Origin: Chloroflexota bacterium
GTDB lineage: Bacteria; Chloroflexota; Anaerolineae; Anaerolineales; DRMV01
Length of the DNA: 64,000 nt
Direction: 5' to 3'
Assembly: GCA_011322445.1 (NCBI GenBank)
Contig: DRMV01000032.1
Coordinates: forward strand, 115,398-179,397
Both the position numbers and the translations under genes were made by a program. Of this stretch, positions 1-8,454 are shown in pieces. Under the pieces are notes generated by a model that had not been told where the DNA came from, made no database searches, and saw nothing but the letters and a program-made list of their open reading frames with translations. The number at the start of each line of letters is the position of its first letter. The first letter of the stretch is position 1.

Positions 1-390
1 CCCCTGTGGGTGGAAGACCTGGCAGCCACCGTGGCCCTCACGGTAGAAACCCGCCCCCCGCGCGGGGAAACCCTCGCCATCGGCGGGCCGGAACACCTCA
101 GCCTGCAAGAGACCGCCGAAATCCTGAGCCGTGCCCTTGGCCTGCGCCGCCGCTTCGTCGGTGCGCCCCCTGCCTACCTGCGCCACCTGATCACCTGGTT
201 ACGCTATTTCTTCCCCCGCCTTCCCGTTTCTTCGTTCTGGCTGGATTACTTCGCCGCCGACCGCATCGCCCCGGCCGACACCTTGCCCCGTGAATTTGGC
301 CTGTTGCCCGAGCGCTTCGCCCACCGCCTGCAACACCTGGAAGGCGTGCCCTGGCGCAAGCGCCTGCTCCACACCCTGCTTGCGAGGTAA
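1..390 (+). CDS. NAD(P)-binding epimerase/NmrA-like protein, C-terminal part (5' end outside window)
   Basis: The frame is open from the first base and ends at a TAA, so this is the last 129 residues of a longer gene. The first residues read PLWVEDLAATV, a segment typical of the C-terminal half of NmrA/NDUFA9-like atypical short-chain dehydrogenases, where a Trp-Val-Glu-Asp stretch precedes a helix. The later GGPEHLSLQETAEIL stretch also fits that family, which often says that a 'gene or name' follows in the same fold. The Rossmann GxxGxxG motif would lie upstream and cannot be seen. The next gene starts 3 bases after the stop, so the two are probably co-transcribed. Substrate unknown. Confidence 0.6.
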   Translation, partial: PLWVEDLAATVALTVETRPPRGETLAIGGPEHLSLQETAEILSRALGLRRRFVGAPPAYLRHLITWLRYFFPRLPVSSFWLDYFAADRIAPADTLPREFGLLPERFAHRLQHLEGVPWRKRLLHTLLAR

Positions 391-393
391 GCC

Positions 394-1290
394 ATGCGTC
401 GCCTGAACCTGCACGGACAAACTTTCGAAATCCGCTTCCTGGAAAGCCCAACGGAGATGGACGCGGTCGAAGAAATTCAACGCGCCGTCTGGCCGGGGTC
501 GGAAACCGATGTCGTGCCTTCCCACCTGCTGCTGACCATTGCCCACAACGGCGGCGTGGTGCTCGGCGCCTATCACCTGGAAAGCGGGCGCATGGCCGGC
601 TTCGTTTACGGTTTCCCCTGCATGGCCGAAACCGCCGACGGCTGGCAGTTCAAACACTGCTCCCACCAGTTGGGGGTGCACCCCGACTTCCGCAACCTGG
701 GGCTGAGTTTTCACCTCAAGCGCGCCCAATGGCAGTGGGTGCGCCACCAGGGGCTGCCGCTCATCACCTGGACGTACGACCCGCTGCTCAGCCGCAACGC
801 CCACCTCAACATCCGCAAACTGGGGGGCGTGTGCCGCACCTACCTGCGGGAAGTGTACGGCCAAATGCGGGACGGCCTGAACGCGGGGTTGCCTTCCGAC
901 CGGTTCCAGGTGGAATTGTGGGTAGAAGCGCCGCGCGTGCTGCGACGGCTGGAAACCGCGCCACCGCTCGCCCTCGACCTGGCACACTACCTGAGCGCCG
1001 GCGCGCAAATTCTCAACCCCTCCGCGCGCGGCGAAGGCGACTTCCCTGTGCCCATGCCGCCCCCCGCCCCCGCCGCTGGCGACCTGCTGTTGGTCGAAAT
1101 TCCTTCCGACTTCCAGGCCCTGCGCGCCACCGACCGCGACCTGGCCCTCCGCTGGCGGCTGCACACCCGCGAAATCTTCGAAGATCTTTTTGCCCGCGGC
1201 TACCTGGTGACCGACCACGTCTACCTGCCCGAACCTTTTCCGCGCAGTTTCTATGTTCTGACTCACGGTGAGGCCACATTAGGGGTATAA
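394..1290 (+). CDS. GNAT-superfamily acetyltransferase-like protein
   Basis: This 298-residue protein resembles the predicted GNAT family of COG3375. The central part (about residues 50-120) has GVVLGAYHLESGRMAGFVYGF followed by QLGVHPDFRNLGLSFHLK, the arrangement of GNAT strands and the acetyl-CoA pyrophosphate loop, although the usual Q/RxxGxG/A is only partly kept. A second part (about 220-298) has no motif I recognise. The ATG lies 3 bases after the previous stop. Acceptor substrate unknown. Long reading frames on the opposite strand here are high-GC shadows. Confidence 0.72.
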   Translation: MRRLNLHGQTFEIRFLESPTEMDAVEEIQRAVWPGSETDVVPSHLLLTIAHNGGVVLGAYHLESGRMAGFVYGFPCMAETADGWQFKHCSHQLGVHPDFRNLGLSFHLKRAQWQWVRHQGLPLITWTYDPLLSRNAHLNIRKLGGVCRTYLREVYGQMRDGLNAGLPSDRFQVELWVEAPRVLRRLETAPPLALDLAHYLSAGAQILNPSARGEGDFPVPMPPPAPAAGDLLLVEIPSDFQALRATDRDLALRWRLHTREIFEDLFARGYLVTDHVYLPEPFPRSFYVLTHGEATLGV

Positions 1291-1291
1291 T
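1286..1291 (+). promoter_or_regulatory. Candidate -10 element (TATAAT) for the glycosyltransferase gene
   Basis: A perfect TATAAT overlaps the stop of the upstream gene and lies 59 bases before the chosen ATG at 1351. No convincing -35 box is found 16-18 bases upstream (the sequence there is close to TCACGG), so this is a -10-only candidate. GGTATAAT and GGTAAAAT motifs recur before other genes in the window. Confidence 0.45.
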
Positions 1292-1350
1292 TGCGCTCGC
1301 GTCAGGGCTATCCTGGCGCCATCCCAAACCAAAGCACGCTCATACCTGCC

Positions 1351-2628
1351 ATGCACATTGGCTTTGTTGCCACCCGTTTCGCGGGCACCGATGGCGTTTC
1401 GCTGGAAACCACCAAGTGGCGCGCCATTCTGGAGCGGCTGGGACATACCGCTTATTTTTGCGCCGGGGAGTTGGACGAAGACCACCTCCCCGGTATGCGC
1501 GTCCCCGAGATGCACTTCCAGCACCCGGAAATTCGCGCCCTGCACGACCAGGCTTTCGGCCACGCCCCGCTGCCCGCCGACTTTTACCCTCGCCTGGAAG
1601 CCACCGCTGAGGCTATTCTTACCGCCCTGCACCGCTTCGTTGCCACCTTCCGCATCGACTTACTCGTCACCGAAAACGCCCTCACCATCCCGATGAACCT
1701 GCCGTTAGGGGTGGCGCTGCGGCGGCTGATCGCCGAGACCCACATCCCCACCTGGGCGCACCATCACGATTTCTACTGGGAGCGGGCACGCTTTCAGGGA
1801 AGCCCGGCAGCCGACGTGCTCGAAGAAGCCTTCCCGCCCGCGCTGCCGGAAGTGCGCCACATCGTCATCAACCGTCCGGCGCAGCGCGACCTGCAAGCCC
1901 GCCGGGGGCTGGAAAGCACGGTCATCCCCAACGTTTTCGACTTCAACCGCGCCGCGATTGGCATCACCGCCGCCAACCGCGACCTGCGCGCCCACCTGGG
2001 CCTGAGCGACGACCATTTGCTCATTCTCCAGCCCACGCGGGTGGTGCCGCGCAAAGGCATCGAGCACGCCATTGCCTTGGTGCGCGAACTGCGCCGCCGC
2101 AAACGCCAACTGTTGGGCAAAGAGCCGGTGCTGGTGGTCAGCCACCACGCGGGCGACGAGGGCATGGACTACCTCGAACACCTGCAAACCTTAGCACGGC
2201 GCTGGCGGGTGCCCTTTTACTACACCCCCCACCATTTCTACGCCCGCCCGCCGCGCGACAACGGCGCCCCGGCCTACAGCCTGTGGGATGCCTACGTCCA
2301 CGCCGACTTCGTCACCTACCCCAGCCGTTACGAAGGCTTTGGCAACGCGCTGCTGGAAGCCATCTACTTCCGCCTGCCGATGCTGGTCAACCGTTACAGC
2401 GTGTATGTGGAAGACATCGCGCCGTTAGGCTTCGACCTGGTGGAAATCGACGGAGAGGTCAACGCTGAAGCGGTGGAAGCGGTAGTCGAGGTGCTACGCG
2501 ACCCGGTGCGCCGCCGCCGCATGGTCGAACACAACTACCAGCTGGCGCGCGAGCACTTTTCCTACGAAGCCGTGCTGCCCACGTTCGAGCGGCTTCTCAC
2601 CACACCATACCCCGCGCCGGCAGGGTAG
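1351..2628 (+). CDS. Family-4 glycosyltransferase (GT-B fold)
   Basis: This 425-residue protein is a retaining GT4-type glycosyltransferase, expected to move a sugar from a nucleotide donor. The N-terminal domain begins HIGFVATRFAGTDGVSLE, with the Gly-rich acceptor-side loop. The C-terminal domain has QPTRVVPRKGIEHAI (donor-binding Arg/Lys region, about residue 230) and PSRYEGFGNALLEAIY (the E-x7-E region, about 330-345). I chose the ATG at 1351 rather than the in-frame TTG at 1291 because the fold starts there and the TTG falls inside a -10 element. It is a clear paralogue of the protein at 21235. A strong terminator follows. Donor and acceptor unknown. Confidence 0.88.
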   Translation: MHIGFVATRFAGTDGVSLETTKWRAILERLGHTAYFCAGELDEDHLPGMRVPEMHFQHPEIRALHDQAFGHAPLPADFYPRLEATAEAILTALHRFVATFRIDLLVTENALTIPMNLPLGVALRRLIAETHIPTWAHHHDFYWERARFQGSPAADVLEEAFPPALPEVRHIVINRPAQRDLQARRGLESTVIPNVFDFNRAAIGITAANRDLRAHLGLSDDHLLILQPTRVVPRKGIEHAIALVRELRRRKRQLLGKEPVLVVSHHAGDEGMDYLEHLQTLARRWRVPFYYTPHHFYARPPRDNGAPAYSLWDAYVHADFVTYPSRYEGFGNALLEAIYFRLPMLVNRYSVYVEDIAPLGFDLVEIDGEVNAEAVEAVVEVLRDPVRRRRMVEHNYQLAREHFSYEAVLPTFERLLTTPYPAPAG

Positions 2629-2667
2629 CCTTCCCCAACCAACAACCCACCCCAACCGTTAAACCAA

Positions 2668-2707
2668 CCCCGAGGCAGGGACTTTCCCTGCCTCGGGGAG
2701 TTTTTTT
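2668..2707 (+). terminator. Intrinsic terminator after the glycosyltransferase
   Basis: A 14-bp perfect stem (2668-2681 with 2685-2698) and a 3-base loop are followed by AG and seven T (2701-2707). It lies between the converging genes that end at 2628 (+) and 2752 (-). The T-run is on the + side, so it serves the glycosyltransferase. Confidence 0.93.
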
Positions 2708-2751
2708 GGGATTGCCTTCAGCCGCGCCGGGCGCGCTTCGAGCCCTTTAGG

Positions 2752-2982
2752 CTATACGAAAAGCGCGGCGGGCGGCAGAGCCGTCAGATGCCCCCAGCGG
2801 GTGGTAGCAAGAAGATAGCAAGCGAAAATCACGAACAGCACCAGCAAGAGCATGCCGCAACCCACGCCGCTGCACGAACAGCCTTTGCCAAACCCAAAGC
2901 GCTCTTCCAAAAACTCGAACAGCCAGGTGAGCAACACCAGGCGCAACAGGCCACCTAAGCAGCCGGGGCGATCGTTATTCAT
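2752..2982 (-). CDS. Small Cys-rich single-span membrane protein
   Basis: This 76-residue protein has no family I recognise. It has a short polar start, a hydrophobic stretch (about residues 10-24), then GKGCSCSGVGCGMLLLVLF with four Cys leading into a second hydrophobic segment (about 42-60). Its ATG overlaps the stop of the SPFH gene by 4 bases, so translation is probably coupled and the two proteins may act together. The close Cys set could bind metal or form disulfides; this is inference. NfeD-like partners are usual for SPFH proteins, but this protein does not look like NfeD. Confidence 0.6.
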   Translation of the reverse strand: MNNDRPGCLGGLLRLVLLTWLFEFLEERFGFGKGCSCSGVGCGMLLLVLFVIFACYLLATTRWGHLTALPPAALFV

Positions 2983-4037
2983 GGCTGAGCCTCCTGCGGG
3001 GTGGGCGTGGGTGTGGCCGTCGGCGCGGGCGTCATGGAAGGTAACGGCAACAGGTACGGGGCGTCGTTCGGCACCAGCATCACCTGCACGCCCGGCGCGA
3101 GTTTTTCGATGTACTGGTAGGTGAGCAGGTCAGGGTTATTTTGCAACACCTCGGCAATCAACTGCAAAGCCTGGGCTTCAGCCTGAGCCTGGATGACGCG
3201 CGCCTGGGCATCGCCTTTGGCCTTGATGACTGCCGCATCGGCCTGGCCTTGCGCCACCTGCCGGGCCTGTTCGGCTTCCTGCTTTTTCTGCTCGACCACA
3301 AACTTGGCCTGCAACGCTTTCTGCTCGGCAATCTGCTTTTGTTCAATGGCCTGAGCATATTCATCGGTGAAGGCAATGTTTCGCAGCACAAAGCCTTCCA
3401 AAGTCAGGCCGTTCTCTTCCAGCCGCTGCGCCAGGGTCTTGGAAATCATCTGCTCCAGTTCAAAACGCTTGGTGCTGATGACCTCCTCGATGCGGAACTG
3501 AGAAACCGCATCGCGAATCACCCCCCGCACCAGGGGGCGCACCAGTTCATGGGCATAGCGGTCTTGCCAGGCAATGTGTACTTCGACCACTTTGGCAGGG
3601 TCGATGGAGAAAATCACCGAGGCATCCATATACACCAATTGGCCATCTGCCGTGCGCGCTTTGATGGAATCATCGCCTTCCACTGCGCCTTCGCTCGGCG
3701 TGGACGACATGGTGTAAGTTTGTTTGGAAATCGGGTAGTAAACCACGTACTCCACATAAGGCACAATCCAGTGCAAACCGGGTGTGAGTGCCTGCGAGCG
3801 GTAGCCGGTGGGGGAAAGCGCCGAAATCACCACCCCGCGTTCCTGGGGTGGCACGAAGACCAGCCCCGCGCCCACGGTGGTCACCAAAATAGCCGCCGCA
3901 GCGAGGGCCAACAACGTACGCACCAGGGACTTGACAGGCTGGTGGCGGGTAGCACGCACCACCAACAGCCCTAACACCCCCAACGCCCCCAGCCAGAGCA
4001 GGCCGCTCAAACCGCGTACAACGCTTACAAGGTCCAC
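2979..4037 (-). CDS. SPFH/band-7 (prohibitin-like) membrane protein
   Basis: This 352-residue protein has an N-terminal membrane region (about residues 8-62, probably two spans). An SPFH domain follows (about 65-235: QERGVVISALSPTGYR, then YPISKQTYTM, ending with the FVLRNIAF strand). Next is an Ala/Gln/Glu/Lys-rich coiled coil (about 245-300) and a Pro/Thr-rich tail. Such proteins assemble into rings on membranes and often scaffold proteases (HflK/C, prohibitin). The start is GTG at 4037, behind a strong GGAGGA ribosome site. It is followed by the overlapping Cys-rich small membrane protein. The exact client is unknown. Confidence 0.86.
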   Translation of the reverse strand: MDLVSVVRGLSGLLWLGALGVLGLLVVRATRHQPVKSLVRTLLALAAAAILVTTVGAGLVFVPPQERGVVISALSPTGYRSQALTPGLHWIVPYVEYVVYYPISKQTYTMSSTPSEGAVEGDDSIKARTADGQLVYMDASVIFSIDPAKVVEVHIAWQDRYAHELVRPLVRGVIRDAVSQFRIEEVISTKRFELEQMISKTLAQRLEENGLTLEGFVLRNIAFTDEYAQAIEQKQIAEQKALQAKFVVEQKKQEAEQARQVAQGQADAAVIKAKGDAQARVIQAQAEAQALQLIAEVLQNNPDLLTYQYIEKLAPGVQVMLVPNDAPYLLPLPSMTPAPTATPTPTPQEAQP

Positions 4038-4229
4038 ATCTTCCTCCTTCGTTCAGTCGAGTTGCCCAAACAACGGCTCCATTCTATCATAAGCGCCCCT
4101 TCGGCCCGGCAGAAGTCCGAAGCGGGGCAAGACAGAGCAAAAGTAACTTTCCGAGCACCCCAAAGTGCTCCCCGCCCCAACACGGTGGCTTTCAACGGCG
4201 CTCGGACGCGCCTTCGGGCAAAGGCTTAC

Positions 4230-4254
4230 AAAAAAGCCCCGCCTGAGGCGGGGC
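4230..4254 (-). terminator. Intrinsic terminator of gap
   Basis: On the minus strand an 8-bp GC stem (4247-4254 with 4236-4243) with a 3-base loop is followed by six T (4235-4230). It lies 25 bases downstream of the gap stop. Confidence 0.88.
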
Positions 4255-4278
4255 CAGAACGCAATACCAGCCAGGCGT

Positions 4279-5304
4279 TTAGAGGCGCTTCGCCATCTTG
4301 GCCGCCAGGTCGGCCACACGACACGAGTAGCCCCACTCGTTGTCGTACCACGACAACACCTTGACCAAATTGCCCTGCACCACGGTGGTGTTCTGAGCAT
4401 CCACAATGGAAGAGCGCGGGTCGCCCTTGTAGTCCGAAGAAACCAACGGCTCGGTCGAGAAGCCAAGAATGCCCTTCATGGCGCCTTCCGCAGCGGCTTT
4501 GAACGCCGCGTTGACCTCTTCGGCCGTGGTTTCTTTCTCGACCACCGTGACGAAATCGATCACCGAGACGGTGGACGTCGGCACCCGGATGGACATGGCG
4601 TCGAACTTGCCTTGCAGTTCGGGAATGACCTTCCCCACGGCTTTGGCCGCGCCCGTGGTCGTGGGGATGATGTTGATGCCCGCGGCACGCGCCCGGCGGA
4701 AATCCTTGTGATGCGCCAGGTCCAGGATGCGCTGGTCGTTGGTGTAGGAATGCACGGTGGTCATGTAGCCTTTGACAATGCCAAAATTGTCGTTGATGAT
4801 CTTTGCCACCGGCGCAAAGCAGTTGGTCGTGCAGGAAGCATTGGAAACGACATCGTGCTTGGCGGGGTCATAGAGGTCATCGTTCACCCCAAGCACTATC
4901 GTGATATCTTCGTTTTTAGCCGGCGCCGAAATGATGACTTTCTTTGCGCCACCGTGCTCAATGTGCGAGCGGGCGCCGGGGTCGGCCGCGGCGTCGCGAA
5001 ACACGCCAGTGGATTCCACCACAATGTCCACCCCGAGGTCCTTCCAGGGCAACTTACGCGGGTCGCGCTCGGCAAACACCTTGACATGGTGGCCATTGAT
5101 GACCAAATCGCCGCCAACGACTTCCACCGTGCCATCAAAGTGGCCATAGTTGGAGTCGTGGGCAAAGAGATAGGCGTTCATCTCCGGCGGGAAAAGGTCG
5201 TTGATCGCGACGACTTCCAGTTCATCGCCGTGGCGTTCCATAATGGCTTTCAAAACCTGGCGCCCGATGCGCCCAAAGCCGTTGATACCGATGCGTACGG
5301 TCAT
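4279..5304 (-). CDS. gap: Type I glyceraldehyde-3-phosphate dehydrogenase
   Basis: This 341-residue cytosolic glycolytic enzyme oxidises glyceraldehyde 3-phosphate to 1,3-bisphosphoglycerate with NAD. It has the N-terminal Rossmann motif [10 protein letters not shown], the active-site SNASCTTNC (nucleophile Cys near residue 152), HSYTNDQ, the phosphate-binding TTTGAAKAV, and the C-terminal [12 protein letters not shown]. Length and motif spacing are normal. I start at the ATG at 5304, preceded by GGAGG at 7 bases, rather than at the in-frame TTG two codons upstream. It appears to be monocistronic: its own terminator follows, and pgk and tpi are not adjacent. Confidence 0.97.
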   Translation of the reverse strand: MTVRIGINGFGRIGRQVLKAIMERHGDELEVVAINDLFPPEMNAYLFAHDSNYGHFDGTVEVVGGDLVINGHHVKVFAERDPRKLPWKDLGVDIVVESTGVFRDAAADPGARSHIEHGGAKKVIISAPAKNEDITIVLGVNDDLYDPAKHDVVSNASCTTNCFAPVAKIINDNFGIVKGYMTTVHSYTNDQRILDLAHHKDFRRARAAGINIIPTTTGAAKAVGKVIPELQGKFDAMSIRVPTSTVSVIDFVTVVEKETTAEEVNAAFKAAAEGAMKGILGFSTEPLVSSDYKGDPRSSIVDAQNTTVVQGNLVKVLSWYDNEWGYSCRVADLAAKMAKRL

Positions 5305-5536
5305 AGCCAACCTCCAAAGGGAAAAGTCAAAGACGGTTTCGGTAACTTAATCATACCACACGAGCGGAAAAACCCTCGTTTTCGCGCACAATCGCTTGCC
5401 CCATCCTTAGCCCTGCTTTCGGCAGTGCTTATGGCCTGTTCCCTTCCAGAAGAAGGGAAATAGACGAAGGCGCATGGGGGAAAGCCTGCGCCAATTGGCG
5501 GAGACAGCGTGCTGCCCCTCTCATTCCCACAAATGC

Positions 5537-5566
5537 AAACGCTCGCGGCTTCCACCGCGAGCGTTT
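5537..5566. terminator. Hairpin downstream of the tRNA gene, possible terminator
   Basis: A 12-bp perfect stem (5537-5548 with 5555-5566) with a 6-base loop lies about 40 bases beyond the 3' end of the minus-strand tRNA and about 230 bases before gap. On the minus strand the stem ends in TTT and then a T-rich stretch; the T-run is short, so this is only a probable terminator. Between 5305 and 5536 I see no gene. A TATGAT-like -10 for gap lies at 5350-5355 without a clear -35. Confidence 0.55.
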
Positions 5567-5603
5567 CTCTTTCCATCGCGGGACAACACCCGCAAGATTG
5601 AGG

Positions 5604-5675
5604 TGGCGAGGGAGGGATTTGAACCCACAACCAAGGGCTTATGAGTCCCCTGCTCTACCATTGAGCTACCTCGCC
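5604..5675 (-). tRNA. tRNA-Met (anticodon CAT), elongator type
   Basis: A 72-base cloverleaf reads on the minus strand with a perfect 7-bp acceptor stem (GGCGAGG with CCTCGCC) and discriminator A. The D arm is GCTC/GAGC with a short loop, the anticodon loop is CTCATAA, and the T loop is TTCAAAT. The first acceptor pair is G-C, which argues against an initiator tRNA, where 1-72 is unpaired. CCA is not encoded. Two pairs are not Watson-Crick: A31-G39 below the anticodon loop and U50-U64 in the T stem. A lysidine-type Ile tRNA with CAT is possible but less likely. Confidence 0.93.
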
Positions 5676-5684
5676 GCGGCCCAA

Positions 5685-5713
5685 AGTATACGCGGAGGGG
5701 GAAAGTTTGTCAA
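5685..5713 (-). promoter_or_regulatory. Near-consensus sigma-70 promoter of the tRNA-Met gene
   Basis: On the minus strand TTGACA (5713-5708), a 17-base spacer and TATACT (5690-5685) lie just before the tRNA, whose first base is at 5675. The -35 box overlaps the TGA stop of aroF, so the tRNA can be transcribed independently of the operon upstream. Confidence 0.88.
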
Positions 5714-6543
5714 TGGTTCAGCAACGCCCCAACAGGGGAAGCCGCCTGCTGCGCGACGCCTTCTCGACCCACCGCGGCGGCTACCCGCCCGACGGCCTCC
5801 ACCAGTTTTGCGAGGGCTTCCACCCGCAGCGACTGCGCCCCATCGGAAAGGGCCGCCGCGGGGTCGGGGTGCACTTCCACCAACAGGCCGTCGGCTCCAG
5901 CCGCCACCGCAGCCAACGCCGCTGGCAACACCAGGTCGGCGCGCCCGGTCGCATGGCTGGGGTCGCCGATGACAGGCCAGGGGGCTTCCTGCTTCGCCAG
6001 AGCGATGGCGTTGGCATCGAGAGTGTTGCGCGTGGCGGTTTCGAAGGTGCGAATGCCGCGCTCACAAAGCAAAATGCGCTCGTTGCCCCGCCGGGCGATG
6101 TGCTCGGTGGCCAGCAGCCATTCCCGCACCGTACTCATGAAGCCGCGCTTGAGCAACACGGGCTTGTCGGTTTCGCCCACCGCCCATAGCAGGGGGTAAT
6201 GTTGCATGTTGCGGCTGCCAATCTGGATGATGTCGGCATATTCGGCCACCAGCGGCAGATGCTCGACGCCCAACGCCTCGGTAACCACCAGCAGGCCAAA
6301 CTCATCAGCCACCGCGCGCAAGATGCGCAACCCTTCCACCCCCAACCCCTGAAAACTATCGGGCGAGGTGCGAGGCTTGAACGCCCCGCCCCGCAGCACC
6401 CGCAGCCCCAGGCGCGCCACTTCAGCGGCCACAGCGCGGGTCTGTTCGTAACTCTCCACCGCGCACGGCCCGGCCATGACCACCACCGGCGAAGACGCGC
6501 CTATCGGCAGGTCGGGGGAAAGCCACAAAGGGGGAGCCGTCAT
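5710..6543 (-). CDS. aroF: 3-deoxy-7-phosphoheptulonate (DAHP) synthase, AroF/KDSA-like type
   Basis: This 277-residue protein is the first enzyme of the shikimate pathway: it condenses phosphoenolpyruvate with erythrose 4-phosphate. The sequence is the class I-beta type (COG2876). It has MAGPCAVES near residue 20, [16 protein letters not shown], the IQIGSRNMQ strand, [17 protein letters not shown], the metal-binding DPSHATG and LLVEVHPDP. There is no ACT or chorismate-mutase extension, so feedback control is not visible. I start at the ATG at 6543; the frame stays open upstream inside menF. It sits 10 bases after menF, so the shikimate entry step is co-expressed with isochorismate formation. 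Confidence 0.93.
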   Translation of the reverse strand: MTAPPLWLSPDLPIGASSPVVVMAGPCAVESYEQTRAVAAEVARLGLRVLRGGAFKPRTSPDSFQGLGVEGLRILRAVADEFGLLVVTEALGVEHLPLVAEYADIIQIGSRNMQHYPLLWAVGETDKPVLLKRGFMSTVREWLLATEHIARRGNERILLCERGIRTFETATRNTLDANAIALAKQEAPWPVIGDPSHATGRADLVLPAALAAVAAGADGLLVEVHPDPAAALSDGAQSLRVEALAKLVEAVGRVAAAVGREGVAQQAASPVGALLNH

Positions 6544-6553
6544 GGGGAATACC

Positions 6554-7732
6554 TCAACATGCCGGTTGCAACTGAGGGAAAGCCAGTGCCGACGCGAGGG
6601 CGCGGCGCATGGTCTCCAGTTTGAGCGTGGTTTCCTGCCATTCGCGCGCCGGGTCGGAACCTGCCACAATGCCAGCCCCAGCGTAAAGCACCGCCCGGTC
6701 GCCCAGCAGCAGCGCCGAGCGGATTGCCACCCCCAATTCGCCACTACCGTCGGGGAACATCAGCCCCACGGGGGCAGCATACCAGCCGCGCGGGTACGGC
6801 TCGTGGGCGGCGATGAAATCCAACGCGGCGGCCCGCGGCACGCCTCCCAAAGCCGGGGTCGGATGCAGCGCCGCTGCAACTTCCAGCAGGCCTATGCCCG
6901 GCCGCAACAGGCCACGCAGTGGTGTTTCCAGATGCTGAATGTGCGGCAGGCGGCGCAAACGGGGTTGCGAAGGCGCAGCCAGCCCTCGCGTAAGCGGCAT
7001 GAGCGTTTTGCGAATGGCCATGACGACGGCAGCGTGCTCGCGGCGATCTTTGGCGCTCTGAAGCAACTGCCGCCCCAAGAGAGCATCTTCGTGCTCATTG
7101 CGCCCGCGAGCAATGCTGCCCGCCAGCGCCACGGTTTCCACCTGCCCATGCTGCACCCGCGCCAGCAACTCCGGCGTGGCGCCCACAAAGGCCATCCCCG
7201 GCTGCGGCTCGAACAAAAAGCAATAAGCCCGCGGCTGGCTGCGATGGAGGGCCTGCAACACAGCCACCGGGTCGGCCGGCGTCGGCAAGGGCAACACCAC
7301 CGGCCGCGCCAGCACCACTTTCTGCAACGCACCAACGGCAATGGCTTCCAACGCGGTTTGTACCGCGACTTCCCACGCCTTTTGGGAAAGCACCTCTTCG
7401 GCAGGCGGCAGTTCGGCAGGCGAGGCAGCGGGAATCCCTTCCTCAGAAGGCACGGCCAGGGGGCCACGCACGCTTTCCGGGGCAGCCAACAGCGCCGCGG
7501 GGAAGGCTTCCCACCACGGGGCACGATGGTGATCTTGCGGGGAAAAGCCAAAACCAACGAAGCGGGGAGCGCTTTCCCCAACAGGGAAGGCCGCTTGCAA
7601 GGCACGGAAGCGTTCCGGGCCCTCGGCGGCGGCGCTTTCCCGCAGGCCAGCCCCTACCCAGCCCGTTTCACCATGCAGCCAGGCCCAGCGGGGAAGGCCC
7701 TTGTGCTGGCGCAGCCAATCGTAAAGGGTCAT
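6554..7732 (-). CDS. menF: Isochorismate synthase (menaquinone branch)
   Basis: This 392-residue chorismate-binding enzyme is expected to turn chorismate into isochorismate, the first committed step of menaquinone (or siderophore) synthesis. The catalytic half (about residues 130-385) has [26 protein letters not shown] with the usual Gly-rich loop, [12 protein letters not shown] and [24 protein letters not shown], ending [18 protein letters not shown]. The menaquinone role is supported by menA divergent to it and by the UbiE/MenG-type gene 5 kb away. Its ATG overlaps the TetR stop (ATGA), suggesting translational coupling. MenD, MenH, MenC, MenE and MenB are not in the window. Confidence 0.9.
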   Translation of the reverse strand: MTLYDWLRQHKGLPRWAWLHGETGWVGAGLRESAAAEGPERFRALQAAFPVGESAPRFVGFGFSPQDHHRAPWWEAFPAALLAAPESVRGPLAVPSEEGIPAASPAELPPAEEVLSQKAWEVAVQTALEAIAVGALQKVVLARPVVLPLPTPADPVAVLQALHRSQPRAYCFLFEPQPGMAFVGATPELLARVQHGQVETVALAGSIARGRNEHEDALLGRQLLQSAKDRREHAAVVMAIRKTLMPLTRGLAAPSQPRLRRLPHIQHLETPLRGLLRPGIGLLEVAAALHPTPALGGVPRAAALDFIAAHEPYPRGWYAAPVGLMFPDGSGELGVAIRSALLLGDRAVLYAGAGIVAGSDPAREWQETTLKLETMRRALASALAFPQLQPAC

Positions 7733-8322
7733 GTTTCCTCTTCCAGGCCAATGGAACGCAGCAGCATCAGCCGCAGGGAAGGCAGCCAGCGGTCGGGTGC
7801 GGGTTTGCCGGTGAGCAGCCAGCGGGTGACCAGTTCGTAAATGGCCCCTACCCAGGCGTAGGCCGTCACTTCGGCATCCAGCGGGGGAATATCGCCTTCG
7901 GCAACGGCCTGCTCCAGGTAAGTGCGGATGAGGCTGGCGAAACGGTCGTTGATTTCCAAACGCTTGCGCTCGAACCGCTCGCCCAACCCCACAGCCTGCA
8001 CCAGAAAAATCTTCGCCAGGGGGCGATATTCGGCAAAAGTATCCAGTCCGGCTTCCAGCGCGGCCGTGACCCGCCGCACCCCGCCCCGCTCGGCGGCGAT
8101 GGCCTCGGTGAGGCGCTTTTCCAGCAGCCCGGCAAACTGGTCGATGATGGCAAGAAAGAGGCGCTCTTTGCCAGGGAAGTGGAAATACACGCCGCCTTTG
8201 GAAACATGGGCTTCGGCCACAATGTCATCCATGCGCGTCTCGTGGTAACCCTTGCGGGCGAACACCCGGATGGCCGCGTCGAGGATGCGCTGGCGGGTAT
8301 TGGCAGGTGTGGGGGCAGTCAT
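7729..8322 (-). CDS. TetR/AcrR-family transcriptional repressor
   Basis: This 197-residue protein has an N-terminal helix-turn-helix (about residues 8-52): RQRILDAAIRVFARKGYHETRMDDIV, then AHVSKGGVYFHFPGKERLF. A variable ligand-binding helical half follows, with no motif that names the ligand. The ATG at 8322 was chosen because the family domain starts a few residues later; upstream in-frame codons cross the promoter region. It is the first gene of the TetR-menF-aroF set and faces menA across a palindrome at 8367-8382. It probably represses itself and possibly menA; the inducer is unknown. Confidence 0.9.
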   Translation of the reverse strand: MTAPTPANTRQRILDAAIRVFARKGYHETRMDDIVAEAHVSKGGVYFHFPGKERLFLAIIDQFAGLLEKRLTEAIAAERGGVRRVTAALEAGLDTFAEYRPLAKIFLVQAVGLGERFERKRLEINDRFASLIRTYLEQAVAEGDIPPLDAEVTAYAWVGAIYELVTRWLLTGKPAPDRWLPSLRLMLLRSIGLEEET

Positions 8323-8355
8323 CAAGTGCTCCAAGGGAGGGAAAGCGATTTGTGG

Positions 8356-8382
8356 TAAAATGTCATCCGACTGACCAGTCGG
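8356..8382. promoter_or_regulatory. TetR-type operator and -10 element between tetR and menA
   Basis: An inverted repeat CCGACT-GACC-AGTCGG (8367-8372 with 8377-8382) lies in the 132-base divergent gap. The GACTGACCAGTC core looks like operators bound by TetR-family proteins. A TAAAAT (8356-8361, + strand) ends 5 bases before it, which puts the expected start of menA transcription inside the palindrome. No clear -35 box was found. Confidence 0.6.
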
Positions 8383-8454
8383 TCGCAAGCGGTAGGATAC
8401 CACGGCCACGCCCATTCGTCAATTCGCGGCATCAGCATTCTCGCGAGGCTGTTT

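Noticed and set aside
199..1266. Long minus-strand frame opposite the GNAT-like gene
   Set aside because: It is a GC-rich shadow of the real gene, low in complexity and without motifs. The same holds for other large antisense frames, such as 4165-5463 opposite gap and 11358-12614 opposite the MutS-like gene.
1291..1350. TTG start of the glycosyltransferase at 1291
   Set aside because: It overlaps the TATAAT element, and the fold begins at the ATG at 1351.
5305..5310. TTG start for gap
   Set aside because: The ATG at 5304 has a well-placed GGAGG and gives the normal N-terminus.
6544..6744. N-terminal extension of the DAHP synthase frame
   Set aside because: It runs through the 3' end of menF in another frame. 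The DAHP synthase family starts at the ATG at 6543.
8323..8415. Longer TetR start
   Set aside because: It would cross the operator and promoter region; the helix-turn-helix domain starts just after the ATG at 8322.
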